A stretch of 64,000 nt of DNA. Source: Nocardioides sp. QY071 (GTDB lineage: Bacteria; Actinomycetota; Actinomycetes; Propionibacteriales; Nocardioidaceae). A program made the position numbers and the translations under genes. Location: assembly GCF_029961765.1 (NCBI RefSeq), contig NZ_CP124681.1:5208001-5272000 (forward strand), written 5' to 3'. The notes beneath the pieces were generated by a model. It saw only the letters and a list, made by a program, of their open reading frames with translations. It did not search any database and had not been told where the DNA came from. Shown here piece after piece: positions 15,416 to 23,834 of the stretch (within the stretch, counting starts at the first letter, position 1; every line of letters starts with the position of its first letter).

Positions 15416-16600
15416 ATGACGAAGCAGCCGGAGCCGTCGAGGTACTCGACGGTGAGCCAAGTGGCTCAGAGCATCCTCGCGCTCGGCGAATCGGATCGGT
15501 ATGAGTTCAAGCGAGACGTTGACGTTGTCACGCCGAAGCTGCTGGCTGCGCTGGCGAACTGGGTGTCGCTCGACCCGACTCGCGAGGCCGCTCACCTTTT
15601 GGTGGGTGTCGATGAAGCCGAGGACGAAGAGACCGGGCTCGTCTATGGAGTTCCGTTTGGACTATCGAAGGGCCTCGACAAGGCGGTCGCACGTATCCAG
15701 GACATGGCGAGCAAGACCCGGCCGATCCCCGTCGACGTCCGCATCATCGAGGAAGGCGTCGACCAAGCTACGCCGTTTCTCCGAGTGGAGATCCGCCCGA
15801 GCATGGCACCGCATTTCGATGACGAGGGCCGGCGCCAGACCAGACAGGGACGTTCCACTCGGGCGCTCACCGACGACGAGCTCTTGGGCGTCTACCTCGA
15901 CCGCGAGGCCGGCAGCTTCGCAGCTCGCTTCCGGCAGACCACGACGGAGCTGCAGTCCGCCGTCGGAGTAGTCGGCGGCCAGGTCGACCAGATCGCCGCG
16001 GGCATCGAGAAGAACATCGCTGAGCCGATCGCGCGCATGACGGCAACTGCAGAAGAGGCCGCGGACGCCGCGCACTCTGCCGCTTCAGCAGCCGACTCGG
16101 CCAACGCCGCGGCCGACACCGCCACCTACGAGGTCGAGCACGTACAGCGGCTGGTCAGAGAGCTCCAGGAGGTCGTGGACGACCTCGACGACGAGTCTCA
16201 CCAGAGCCTGGTGTACCGCGTGGTGCAGCTCCGCCGGAAGGTGTGGTGGAACTTCGCCGTCGATACCCACCAGCGCACATCGGCATGGGCCAACAAACTC
16301 ACCGACGAGCTTCGCGACCTACTGGCCGGCGATGTGTCGGTAGAGCCCGCCCGCAACAGCTGGGAGCTGGACGTCTGGCAAGACATGCTTCGGGACCGCG
16401 GAGAGCAGCGGCACTCCCGCGGAACACAGAAGTGGTGGGCGGCGGCGATCGAGGAGGTACAAGACTTCCTCAAGGACCCCGTGTACGCCGGCCCCGACCT
16501 GCCGGACTTACGGGCGGCGCTTCAGGCGGACTTCGATCACGAGGTGGACGACCCGGAGAGCGTGACGAACCAGTTCCGCGCCCTCCTCGATGACGACTGA
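15416..16600 (+). CDS. AlbA_2/Schlafen-like N-terminal domain protein with coiled coil
   Basis: A 394-residue protein. Residues about 18-150 resemble the AlbA_2 (Schlafen group) putative nucleic-acid/ATP-binding domain: ESDRYEFKRD, an AALANWVS helix, then AAHLLVGVDEAED, matching the family pattern of E-FK, A-AN and GG-lliGvdd. Residues about 185-260 form a long alanine-rich coiled coil, and a helical C-terminal region ends in DDD. There is no membrane segment. Proteins of this group occur in defence islands and stress responses. Its place inside an integrase-bounded island supports a role in conflict with phage or plasmids, but nothing proves it. It appears monocistronic. Confidence 0.7.
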   Translation: MTKQPEPSRYSTVSQVAQSILALGESDRYEFKRDVDVVTPKLLAALANWVSLDPTREAAHLLVGVDEAEDEETGLVYGVPFGLSKGLDKAVARIQDMASKTRPIPVDVRIIEEGVDQATPFLRVEIRPSMAPHFDDEGRRQTRQGRSTRALTDDELLGVYLDREAGSFAARFRQTTTELQSAVGVVGGQVDQIAAGIEKNIAEPIARMTATAEEAADAAHSAASAADSANAAADTATYEVEHVQRLVRELQEVVDDLDDESHQSLVYRVVQLRRKVWWNFAVDTHQRTSAWANKLTDELRDLLAGDVSVEPARNSWELDVWQDMLRDRGEQRHSRGTQKWWAAAIEEVQDFLKDPVYAGPDLPDLRAALQADFDHEVDDPESVTNQFRALLDDD

Positions 16601-16668
16601 TCCCGCCCGGCCGACGGAATCTGTCGGAGGCTCGATCTAGCCTCGTCAGTGAACCAAGGAGGCGCGCC

Positions 16669-17315
16669 ATGACCGACCGTCTGCAAAGAGCCCTAAAGCA
16701 CCAGTACATCTACGTACCCTGGATCAAGGATAAGGACACATTGCCGCTGGGCAAGCAGCTCGGCCTGACGGTGGCTCGGCAGCACCGCACCCGACTGACG
16801 GTCCTATCAGTCTAGAAAAGCGGAGCCACACACCACCCAGAGCTTGCCAAGCAGACCATCGTGAGCGAGCGAAGCGGGTACATCGAGGACGGCGGAGTTG
16901 TCCTGGCCTGGTGTCCACGACACAAGACCATGGAGAAACTCCACCAACTGGAGAAGAGCGTCGTGGTGCTGGTCGAGTGGGTGCCTGGCCAGATGGCGGC
17001 ATGGGCCAAGATCAACGAGGCATACAACATCCTGACCGGCGAGGTCATGGAGTCAGGACTCGATGAGGAAACCACCGAGCTGCTGGAAGGCATCGTCACC
17101 GAGGGATACAACGGCTGGACCAAGAGCATCGACGTCACACTGACGAAGAGCTACCTGGAGGACTTGTCGAAGGCTGGGCATACGACCGCGACCTTGTTTT
17201 GGCCTACGCCCGGCAGGAGAAGCCCGAGGCGAGCATCGAGCGGCTCGTGAAGATCTTGGATGACTTCGAGAAGACCCTGCCGACCGCGGCGGCACCCGGG
17301 CGGCTGGTGTTGTAG
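16669..17315 (+). pseudogene. Unrecognised gene with internal amber codon and frameshift
   Basis: An AAGGAGG-type site precedes ATG 16669 (MTDRLQRALKHQYIYVPW). The frame meets TAG at 16813 and then continues in the same frame for another 140 codons (VSERSGYIEDGGVVLAWCPR onward) through acidic helical sequence. Near 17165 the natural protein continues in another frame (GWAYDRDLVLAYARQEKPEA) to a TAG at 17313. One nonsense and one frameshift change thus break an otherwise coherent protein of about 215 residues. A restart at GTG 16861 could still make a truncated product. I do not recognise the family. Confidence 0.5.
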
Positions 17316-17552
17316 GCGACCGAAGCAGTTCGTCACTCGACAACTCTCCGGCGGGAGCTTCCACTTCCCTCCGGGAGAGCCTCAACCAGCCACTCCCGCA
17401 TCTGACGGCCCAAACGACAGAGCAATTCAACCACCCACATCGGCGAAATGCGTCACGACCGTGTCACTCCACCAGGAGTAGGAAGGCCTCCGTCCTGCGT
17501 TTCCACAGTTCAGAGGCCTTTTAGAGCCTCCTGTCGTGTTCGAACCGACGAC

Positions 17553-18962
17553 TTAACTATCTCGCTCAACGTGCCAAGTTGTTCGCGAACCGATGTCACC
17601 GGTGGAGTCCTTCGCGAGGTCGAGGAACTCGTTGATGGCGTCGGCGACGACTTCGTCGCGGCCTGGCAGGGCGTGGGAGTACTCGCGCAGGGTCGTGGAG
17701 GCGTCGCCGTGGCCGAGGCGGTCTTGGGCTTCGAGGATCTTGCCTTGGGAGACCAGGAAAGTTGCGACGCTGTGCCGCAATCGATGCAGGGTCGCAGTCG
17801 GGACGCCTGCCGCGTCGCGGATGTCGTCGAAACGATGGCCCAACGCTCCCGCTCCGAGGCGGCGATGGTGACTCGCGTCAGCGCTGAACACCCACGGCCC
17901 CAGTCGCGCCTCTATTTGATCGACGGCATTCACTTCCTGTGCCGTGTCTCTGGCGTCGCCGACGCGAATTGCCCATTCGTCGTGGAGACGACGCCACAGG
18001 GCGGCGGTGTCGGCGCCGAGTGTCAGCGTCCGGCCGTACCCGGACTTCGGAGTGGTGAGCTGCCCGGCGGATACGGCGCGCTGGATGTGCAGCCTCCGCC
18101 CCGTCAGGTCGTCGAACCGCAGCGCGGCCAGCTCGCCGCGGCGAGCACCGCTGTCGGCCGCCAGCCGTACCAGCAGCAGGCCCTGTTCGGCGACGCGTAG
18201 ACGCCGCCACGCAGCCGACCTGGCAACGGCAGCCGCCGTTCTTGGCGTGACTGACGGACCACCGCGTAGATCTGGGCCGTCGAGGGCTGCCGTGGTTGGG
18301 GCAGGTGGGAGGTTGGCGTGGGCCTCGAAGACCCGGAACTCGGCGGTGAGGAGCAGGGCCCGGATCTCCTCGCTGGTCAGGGCTTGGCGGGGTGGGGAAC
18401 GGTGGGGTCCGCGCATCATCCGCAGGGGGTGGGTGTCGAGGAGGCGTTCGTTGTAGGCCCAGGTCAGGCAGGCCCGCAGGACCCGGAACCTGGCCGCCAC
18501 CACCGCGTCGGAGTCCCCGGCGGTCTGCCAGGCGGCGAGTCGGTGGCGGATCTCGTGGGGCGCAAGCGCGGCGGCGGGCCGCAGGGCGATCGGGTCGCGG
18601 GACAGGGCGCGGGCGTTGGCGCCGTAGCCGACGTAGGTCGAGGGCTTCCACGGATGGTCCGCGGCCAACCAGGCCTCCAGCAGGTACCCGACGGACACCC
18701 GGTGGGGTGGCGGCGTCACCGGGTGGCCGGCCGCGAGGAGCCGGATCCGGGCGGCGGTGGCGTCGGCCTCGGTGCCGTGCACGGTGACCGAGAGGTGCCG
18801 GGTCCGGCCGGTCGCCGGGTCGGTGTCGGTAGGGACCCGGACCTCCCAGGCCCCGGGACGGCGTTCACGTTGGGTGCCCTCACCACGCGGACGACGGCGT
18901 GGCACGCCCGGCGGGGCGGACGGCGAGCTTCGAGGAGGACAGCGGGTGAGGTCGATGATCAT
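17553..18962 (-). CDS. int: Tyrosine-type site-specific integrase (type A), intact
   Basis: A 469-residue tyrosine recombinase. Its N-terminal arm-binding region has the AWEVRVPTDTDPATGRTRHL block and its core-binding region has AWLAADHPWKPSTYVGYGA. The catalytic set is complete: Arg in DSGARRGELAALRF, HRLRH in TLHRLRHSVATFLV, a later RLGHGDASTT, and the tyrosine in LREYSHALPG. It starts 139 bases left of a 43-bp tRNA-Arg repeat and reads away from it, the usual place for an island integrase. ATG 18983 is an alternative start. The broken integrase at 52.3-55.2 kb is its close relative. Confidence 0.9.
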   Translation of the reverse strand: MIIDLTRCPPRSSPSAPPGVPRRRPRGEGTQRERRPGAWEVRVPTDTDPATGRTRHLSVTVHGTEADATAARIRLLAAGHPVTPPPHRVSVGYLLEAWLAADHPWKPSTYVGYGANARALSRDPIALRPAAALAPHEIRHRLAAWQTAGDSDAVVAARFRVLRACLTWAYNERLLDTHPLRMMRGPHRSPPRQALTSEEIRALLLTAEFRVFEAHANLPPAPTTAALDGPDLRGGPSVTPRTAAAVARSAAWRRLRVAEQGLLLVRLAADSGARRGELAALRFDDLTGRRLHIQRAVSAGQLTTPKSGYGRTLTLGADTAALWRRLHDEWAIRVGDARDTAQEVNAVDQIEARLGPWVFSADASHHRRLGAGALGHRFDDIRDAAGVPTATLHRLRHSVATFLVSQGKILEAQDRLGHGDASTTLREYSHALPGRDEVVADAINEFLDLAKDSTGDIGSRTTWHVERDS

Positions 18963-19100
18963 GTGACCACGGTGCGCCCGCATCTGCGGCGGGCTCAAGA
19001 CCGCCCGGACGTCGCCTCGTAGTGGGATCCGTAATGGGATGACGGGACGAGGTGATCGATCCCGTTGCAGGCCAACCCGGCGTTGACCTGCGCAAACTGT

Positions 19101-19143
19101 TGCGCGCCTGTAGGGATTCGAACCCCAAACCTTCTGATCCGTA
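19101..19143. repeat. Attachment-site repeat A (tRNA-Arg 3' part)
   Basis: A 43-bp copy of the 3' part of tRNA-Arg(ACG), starting TGCGCGCCTGTAGGGATTCG and ending at the anticodon (CCGTA). Identical copies are at 30214 and inside the intact tRNA at 55328. The 5' half of the tRNA is missing, so it is an att scar, not a gene. Confidence 0.88.
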
Positions 19144-19395
19144 TCTGGCGGGGTCACTGGTGCCGACCCGGCACGCCCACGGCCGACACTCTCCTCTCAC
19201 CAAAGTAGCAGGTCAGAGCCCCTCCCACCGGCGCGTCGCCCCTAGTCGGAACCGGTCGCGACGAGCCGCACCTGCACCTCACCGAGGGCGTCGATGAGCC
19301 GAGAATGAGCCGAGCCCCACCACCACCCGACGCTCTTGGGGGACTTCCGGGCCGGACACCGCAGGTCACCTCAAGGTGTCACCTACCCGTGCAGC
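19144..19395. repeat. Left arm of island 2, homologous to 30257-30511
   Basis: Immediately after att repeat A, about 250 bases are closely similar to the stretch after att repeat B. They share blocks such as AGCAGGTCAGAGCCCCTCCC and, near the end, CACCT/AGGTG motifs around AAGGTGTCACCTA. Neither copy has a convincing gene. It is the conserved element end, probably carrying arm-type integrase or excisionase sites. Confidence 0.7.
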
Positions 19396-19429
19396 GGACC
19401 CGTTTCCCGAATGGAAAGGACGACCACCG

Positions 19430-19587
19430 GCCTTCGATGCCAAGATCTACAGGGGCCGCAACGTCATCCAGCGCTCCTTCAGCGACCACACGCAAAGGGG
19501 AGGCAGCGCCACCCGCTACGACAAACTCGCCACCGTCTATCGAGCGCCGTAGTCCTACGCGCTATCACCATCTGGCTCGCGAGCTAG
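19430..19587 (+). pseudogene. IS5-family transposase C-terminal fragment
   Basis: The frame from about 19433 gives PAFDAKIYRGRNVIQRSFSD and then GGSATRYDKLATVYRAP before a TAG. A shifted frame continues SAVVLRAITIWLAS. This matches the end of IS5-type DDE transposases (YRGRNVVER...ATRYDK...ITIWL). No complete insertion sequence remains. Confidence 0.65.
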
Positions 19588-19607
19588 GAGACGCGCCCTA
19601 ACTGTTC

Positions 19608-19650
19608 GATCCCGTCGCAGGCCACACTAGCGGCGACCTGCGCCAAGCTG
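19608..19650. repeat. Relic of an island right-end sequence
   Basis: GATCCCGTCGCAGGCCACAC and the following CGGCGACCTGCGCCAAGCTG resemble the stretch just left of att repeats A (from 19058) and C (from 55285). No tRNA fragment follows, so it is a decayed element end. Between it and 19803 I see no gene. Confidence 0.5.
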
Positions 19651-19803
19651 GATGGGCGGTTTTGAGGGCATGGGAGCACTAACCCGGCTACTAGGTCGTG
19701 CGCCGTGTCAGGGGGCGCCATGCGGAGCGGTGAGCCCGAGTTCCGCGAGTGGCGGGCCGGGGCCCAATCTTCGGCGCGGCCGTCAGATCGAGCGTCGCGA
19801 TCC

Positions 19804-20127
19804 TCAGACAGACGCAGGCCGCCGGACCCCTCGCCCGCCGAGATCTTCAGTCATCGCAGTGACACGGATGGACAGAATGCAGAAGCCAGCGTTCAGACCC
19901 TCGTCCGAGACGGCGCACGGACGTTCTTGCGACGTCATCGAGGTCACGACCGCCTCGCAGGCTGATCCGGTGTAGTCACCGGCTTCGGGGTCGTACTCAC
20001 GCAGGATAAGGATGTCGCCGACCTGATAATCACGGTCGTTACGGCGCAACTCATGGGACCGCTCCCCCGCCACGATGGGGCGGAAGAACTTTGACCAGCT
20101 CTTGATCTGGTGGACACGATTGTTCAT
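19804..20127 (-). CDS. DUF3850 (ASCH/PUA-like) domain protein
   Basis: A 107-residue protein whose first 80 residues match DUF3850: KFFRPIVAGERSHELRRNDR, then DYQVGDILILREYD and a final AGFCILSIRV strand. The fold belongs to the ASCH/PUA-like group, which generally binds RNA or modified nucleotides. Its ATG overlaps the stop of the large flavoprotein gene upstream (ATGA), so the two are produced together. The tail after residue 85 is unrelated to the family. A role as regulatory or RNA-sensing partner of the flavoprotein is inference. Confidence 0.75.
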   Translation of the reverse strand: MNNRVHQIKSWSKFFRPIVAGERSHELRRNDRDYQVGDILILREYDPEAGDYTGSACEAVVTSMTSQERPCAVSDEGLNAGFCILSIRVTAMTEDLGGRGVRRPASV

Positions 20128-22313
20128 TGCTTCTCCACCGGGGTGAAGTCCGAGAAGTCGAAGTTGAGGTGTCGCAGGCCGCTTGCATGTGGCGGGTCCA
20201 GGACGGGCTCGAGGGCGAGCCATGTGCTCGGGTCAGGCACGGGACGTCGACTCACGTCCGATCGACCATTGACCCAGAATTCGGTGTTGGCGATTCGTCC
20301 AGCGGTCGTGTTCGTGACTGCGGGCAGGGCGTCGAGCAGATTCTGTGTCATGCCGATCACCCGCCTCATCATCTCGTCCTGGCCGAATGCATCCTCGTCG
20401 TAACTATCAATGTAGATCACACCCAGGACATTCCGTCTTGCGTCGTCGCCTGGCTTGGTCGCCCCGAGGATAGGGATCGCTGCCACTGAAGCCACTGAAG
20501 CGGCCATGTCCTGCGAGGCCTCATTGAGCGAAAGTGCGTCCATGTCTGCTCGCAACTCCTCGCGCGTGGCGCCGTCACGACTCCGGACCACCTGACCCAG
20601 AGTGAAGGCTGCCCCGATCGTCCCGTTAGCGCTGGGGAACGTCCGCCCAGCCCGGCCGGTGTCGTTACCTGGACCTTGGTAGTCGCAGCATTGCTGCAGC
20701 ACGACCTCATCTCCGGCGGCCAGGGTGCGGTGCAGGGTGACCCTCAGCCGTGCCGACGGCTCCGCGACACTGACGATGTATCCGGCAACAGCAGCACAGA
20801 ACGTGGTGGCTACAGCTTCGGTGGGGCTCGGCAAGTACTCACGGCGCCAGTGCCCCCGGACAACATCCGTGGTCTGCGGTGTTCCGGCGCCCGTCGTCAG
20901 TTCACCCAGACCAGGCATGTCGAAGTAGCCCCCTGACCACGCCGGCGAGTCACCTTGTGTGTGTTTCTCAGGTTCGTTGAAGCATTGCTCCACCTCAGCA
21001 CGGAGGGTGCCGTCGAGTACGGCGGTCAATCCGGCCTTCTTCTCTGTCCCGTGCCTGATGATGACCCGTTCGTGCGGGACGCCGTGCTCGCGCGCCAAAC
21101 GGGCGAAGTCCTCGACGCCGTCGGCCGTCACCGGGGTGAAGGCACCGCACCGGTAAAGCAGGTAGGCGAGTAGCCGGTTCTGGAAGGAGACCCGTTTGTC
21201 GACGAACAGGTTCGCGAAGCTTGGGTTGCGCACTCGAAGGAGGACATCGGTGTCTTGTCGGAGCCGGGCCCGCAGCCGCTCTTGGACCTCTTCTGCAGAC
21301 TCCGCTAGGCCCGGGTCCTCCCAGATCGCACCGAAGTCCTCGAACGAAGTGCCATTCGAGTCGTTCGTCTTCTTGACAGTCCGCAATCGTTCCAGAAGGT
21401 CGTCGCGACCGGAGAACAACTCCGCCAGGATCCGGTCCTGGCGGAAGTGAGAGATTCTCAGCCGGAACAGGTCGATCATGGCGCCGTCGCCAGAACCGGA
21501 GACGACGTAGGTGCTGCGCGCCTGACCCAGTTGCGGCTGAGCAAGGGTTTCGTTGCGCCAGTAGTAGGTGTGCGAGTCGGTCTCGAGCCCGAAACCCACT
21601 GCTAAGACGACAAGGTCGAACGTCGCTGACTCCCCCGACGGTGACGGCTGACCACCCGCTGGGAGGGCCGGCTCGGCTCGGTCGCGTTCTTCGCCTATCC
21701 ATTCCACTTGCAACGTGGCGGCATCGGTGTTGCTGCGGATCAGGAGGTGCCGGGTGTTGCAAAACAACCGCAACCTCGGCGGGTCAGAGGTGGTGTCTTC
21801 GGGCGGAACCTGGTCGATGCCAGCCACGTCGCGCCACCCACTCAGGACTTGGACCACTACGTCAGAGGCGCGGCTCGCCGTCCAATTCAGGACCGGTAGT
21901 GCGGCGCTGTATGCCTCGCTACCTCGACTGGGCCAGTCGTAGATGTGGGGGTGGAGCCAGCGCGAATCGCTTCCGTGTTGTAGCGGCATGACGGTGTCGC
22001 GTCGCTCGAAGACATAGATGTCGGCGTTGACCCGCTTCTTCAACAGACCCGCCGCGACGGTGAGGCCGGCGAAACCTGCACCCACGATCGCGATGCGTTT
22101 GCGGGTGGGGTCGACAGCGCCTGCGACATGTCCTTCGGGGGCGGCGAGGGCGACTTCGCCGGCTTCAACGAGCGCCCACGCGAGGTTCAGGGCCCGTATC
22201 TGCTGGCTAAGTACGGTGATGCCTTTATCGAAGGTACCGACCATGTAGACAGTCGAGTCTGGCAGCTTGTAGGTCTTGAGGAGCTCCTCAGCTCGACCCG
22301 CCATGTCAGTCAC
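20124..22313 (-). CDS. FAD/NAD(P)-binding oxidoreductase fused to a C-terminal GAF-like domain
   Basis: A 729-residue protein; GTG 22313 has GGAGG six bases upstream, and a GTG two codons earlier is possible. Residues 1-60 form a small N-terminal module (FDKGITVLSQQIRALNLAWA). The Rossmann motif RIAIVGAGFAGLTVAAGL follows near residue 75, with a glutamate-ended second strand YVFERRD and a second dinucleotide-type segment FDLVVLAVGFG near 240. The last 200 residues look GAF-like (NVLGVIYIDSYDEDAFGQDE). There is no signal peptide or membrane segment. A flavoprotein with this architecture, coupled to a DUF3850 gene inside a mobile island, does not match a pathway that I know. A redox- or nucleotide-depleting effector is one possibility. 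Confidence 0.7.
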   Translation of the reverse strand: MTDMAGRAEELLKTYKLPDSTVYMVGTFDKGITVLSQQIRALNLAWALVEAGEVALAAPEGHVAGAVDPTRKRIAIVGAGFAGLTVAAGLLKKRVNADIYVFERRDTVMPLQHGSDSRWLHPHIYDWPSRGSEAYSAALPVLNWTASRASDVVVQVLSGWRDVAGIDQVPPEDTTSDPPRLRLFCNTRHLLIRSNTDAATLQVEWIGEERDRAEPALPAGGQPSPSGESATFDLVVLAVGFGLETDSHTYYWRNETLAQPQLGQARSTYVVSGSGDGAMIDLFRLRISHFRQDRILAELFSGRDDLLERLRTVKKTNDSNGTSFEDFGAIWEDPGLAESAEEVQERLRARLRQDTDVLLRVRNPSFANLFVDKRVSFQNRLLAYLLYRCGAFTPVTADGVEDFARLAREHGVPHERVIIRHGTEKKAGLTAVLDGTLRAEVEQCFNEPEKHTQGDSPAWSGGYFDMPGLGELTTGAGTPQTTDVVRGHWRREYLPSPTEAVATTFCAAVAGYIVSVAEPSARLRVTLHRTLAAGDEVVLQQCCDYQGPGNDTGRAGRTFPSANGTIGAAFTLGQVVRSRDGATREELRADMDALSLNEASQDMAASVASVAAIPILGATKPGDDARRNVLGVIYIDSYDEDAFGQDEMMRRVIGMTQNLLDALPAVTNTTAGRIANTEFWVNGRSDVSRRPVPDPSTWLALEPVLDPPHASGLRHLNFDFSDFTPVEKQ

Positions 22314-22721
22314 GTCCACCCTCCAACCCTAGATTGTTTGAAGGCCGAACGGGTGCTGCGCCGTTGCGGACGGTGCCGGGTCCGACAGCTCTTCGCTGCA
22401 GAACCCTGTGCGGGTGGTCTAACCGCTGGGCCAAGCTCACGAGCGGGAGAGGTGGCGAACGGCGCTCAAGTCAGAGAATCGTTGTCGGTTTCGCCGCCAC
22501 CAAAATCACGATCCAGCTCGAGTTCCGTCACCACCACTGTCCGGGGCACACGCCGAGCTCCGCGGCGAGGTCCTCCAGAAGATGGCCGTCCTCGGATGGG
22601 ACTGCCAGCGGCAGCTGCGAGGGATGCTCGAGTCCGAACGAGTCGGCCAGTCCGAACGCATGTCCCCGTGCCGTGCCTTCGCGGTTCCCGCACGAGAGGC
22701 TGCCGGCGGGCAGAAGCTTGG
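22314..22721. other. Intergenic region between two leftward units
   Basis: It must contain the promoter of the flavoprotein operon. On the minus strand a frame with VAKLLPAGSLSCGN followed by HAFGLADSFGLEHPSQLPLA runs from inside the ImmA/IrrE 3' end to a TGA near 22530. It reads like protein but has no start codon, so it may be a remnant. I see nothing else. Confidence 0.3.
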
Positions 22722-23834
22722 CTACCAGGCGACCTCTGACGAAACTGGCAGGCGCGGCTTCTCCTCCGCCGCGGCGCTAAGAACCAGCTCCGCCGGCTGC
22801 CCTACCAGTCCCCCCGCCGCCATGACGTCGTCGAAGTCGATGCCGGCGTCGATCATGACTCTGCGTGCAATGCCTAGCAGTTGGGGTGCTTCGGCTACTC
22901 CGAGGTCACCAGGCTCCGGCCGCCCCCAGATTGAGAGTTGCTGGTTTGCACGTCGGTACGACGCTTCGGAGAGCACGCCGAGATGCCGAGCTCGGTAGAC
23001 CAAAGCTTTCAGGCTTACGCCCCAGCTACGTTTGAGTTCGTGGAACCGTGCCCAGTCGATACGACGCGGCAGTAGATCGATGATTTGCTCTCGCGGCATG
23101 AGCAACTCGGCGGCGAACCGGTTGGCCTGCTCTTCGACGATCTTCGACCCTGGTTCCGTGTCAGGATGAAGGAGCAGGTGCCCAAGTTCATGGGCGGCAT
23201 CGAACCTTCCCCGTGCCTTGTCGGCTTTGTCTGAGGCAAGAAGGACGATGGGATAGTTGCCTGCATCGGAGGAGAAGGCACTGACCTTCCGGTCGGTTTC
23301 TGGAGGCAGTCTGACAACGATGATCCCGTTGTTCTCCAGGAGTCGCACCACGGGCGGGAAGGGTCCTTCAGGGATGTCCCAATGCCTTCGCGCATGCGAC
23401 GCGGCGGTTTCGATGAACGAGTCAGACAGGTTCTCTGGCAGATCCATCTCTGGAAGATTTCGGCGCGGAAACTCCACATAGCCGGCCATTAGGTCGGCCG
23501 TTGCGAGGCATAGCTCGCCGAAGGCGAGCGCCTGCTCCCGGCTTGCCGCGGGAGTCGAACGCAACGAACGAAAGTGGGCACTGTGCGCGGGCAGGGGTTC
23601 CACGACTCGCCCAGCGCCTAGGAATTCGCGAGGCACACCAAGCCGGAGCGCCAACTCAGCGACAACGGCAGCACTCGGGCGAACGTTCTTCTCGTACTGT
23701 CCGACCGCGGTGGGGGTAACACCGACCGCCCTCGCAAGCTCGGCTTTCGTCATGCGCCGGAGCCTGCGCGCCACTTGGAGACGGTTGCCGTCGAAGTTGG
23801 GCACGCCGGAAGACTCTCGAGTCCGGGGCGTCAC
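22722..23834 (-). CDS. XRE-family HTH / ImmA-IrrE metallopeptidase fusion
   Basis: A 370-residue protein. Residues 16-72 form a Cro/C1-type helix-turn-helix (AELARAVGVTPTAVGQYEKN). The ImmA/IrrE zinc peptidase domain follows, with HELGH at 215-219 and the EEQANRFAAELLMP glutamate helix near residue 235. Proteins of this type bind DNA and cleave repressors or antitoxins, as ImmA does in ICEBs1 induction. Its start overlaps the stop of the upstream unknown gene (ATGA). The pair could be an island switch or a toxin-antitoxin-like module. All catalytic residues are present. Confidence 0.87.
   Translation of the reverse strand: MTPRTRESSGVPNFDGNRLQVARRLRRMTKAELARAVGVTPTAVGQYEKNVRPSAAVVAELALRLGVPREFLGAGRVVEPLPAHSAHFRSLRSTPAASREQALAFGELCLATADLMAGYVEFPRRNLPEMDLPENLSDSFIETAASHARRHWDIPEGPFPPVVRLLENNGIIVVRLPPETDRKVSAFSSDAGNYPIVLLASDKADKARGRFDAAHELGHLLLHPDTEPGSKIVEEQANRFAAELLMPREQIIDLLPRRIDWARFHELKRSWGVSLKALVYRARHLGVLSEASYRRANQQLSIWGRPEPGDLGVAEAPQLLGIARRVMIDAGIDFDDVMAAGGLVGQPAELVLSAAAEEKPRLPVSSEVAW

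Noticed and set aside
19101..19143. Functional tRNA-Arg at att A (and likewise at 30214)
   Set aside because: Only the part from the anticodon to the 3' end is present; no D-arm or 5' acceptor strand follows.
22466..22693. Small minus-strand gene in the 22.3-22.7 kb gap
   Set aside because: Arginine-rich frame without ribosome site; a different frame there reads more like protein but lacks a start.
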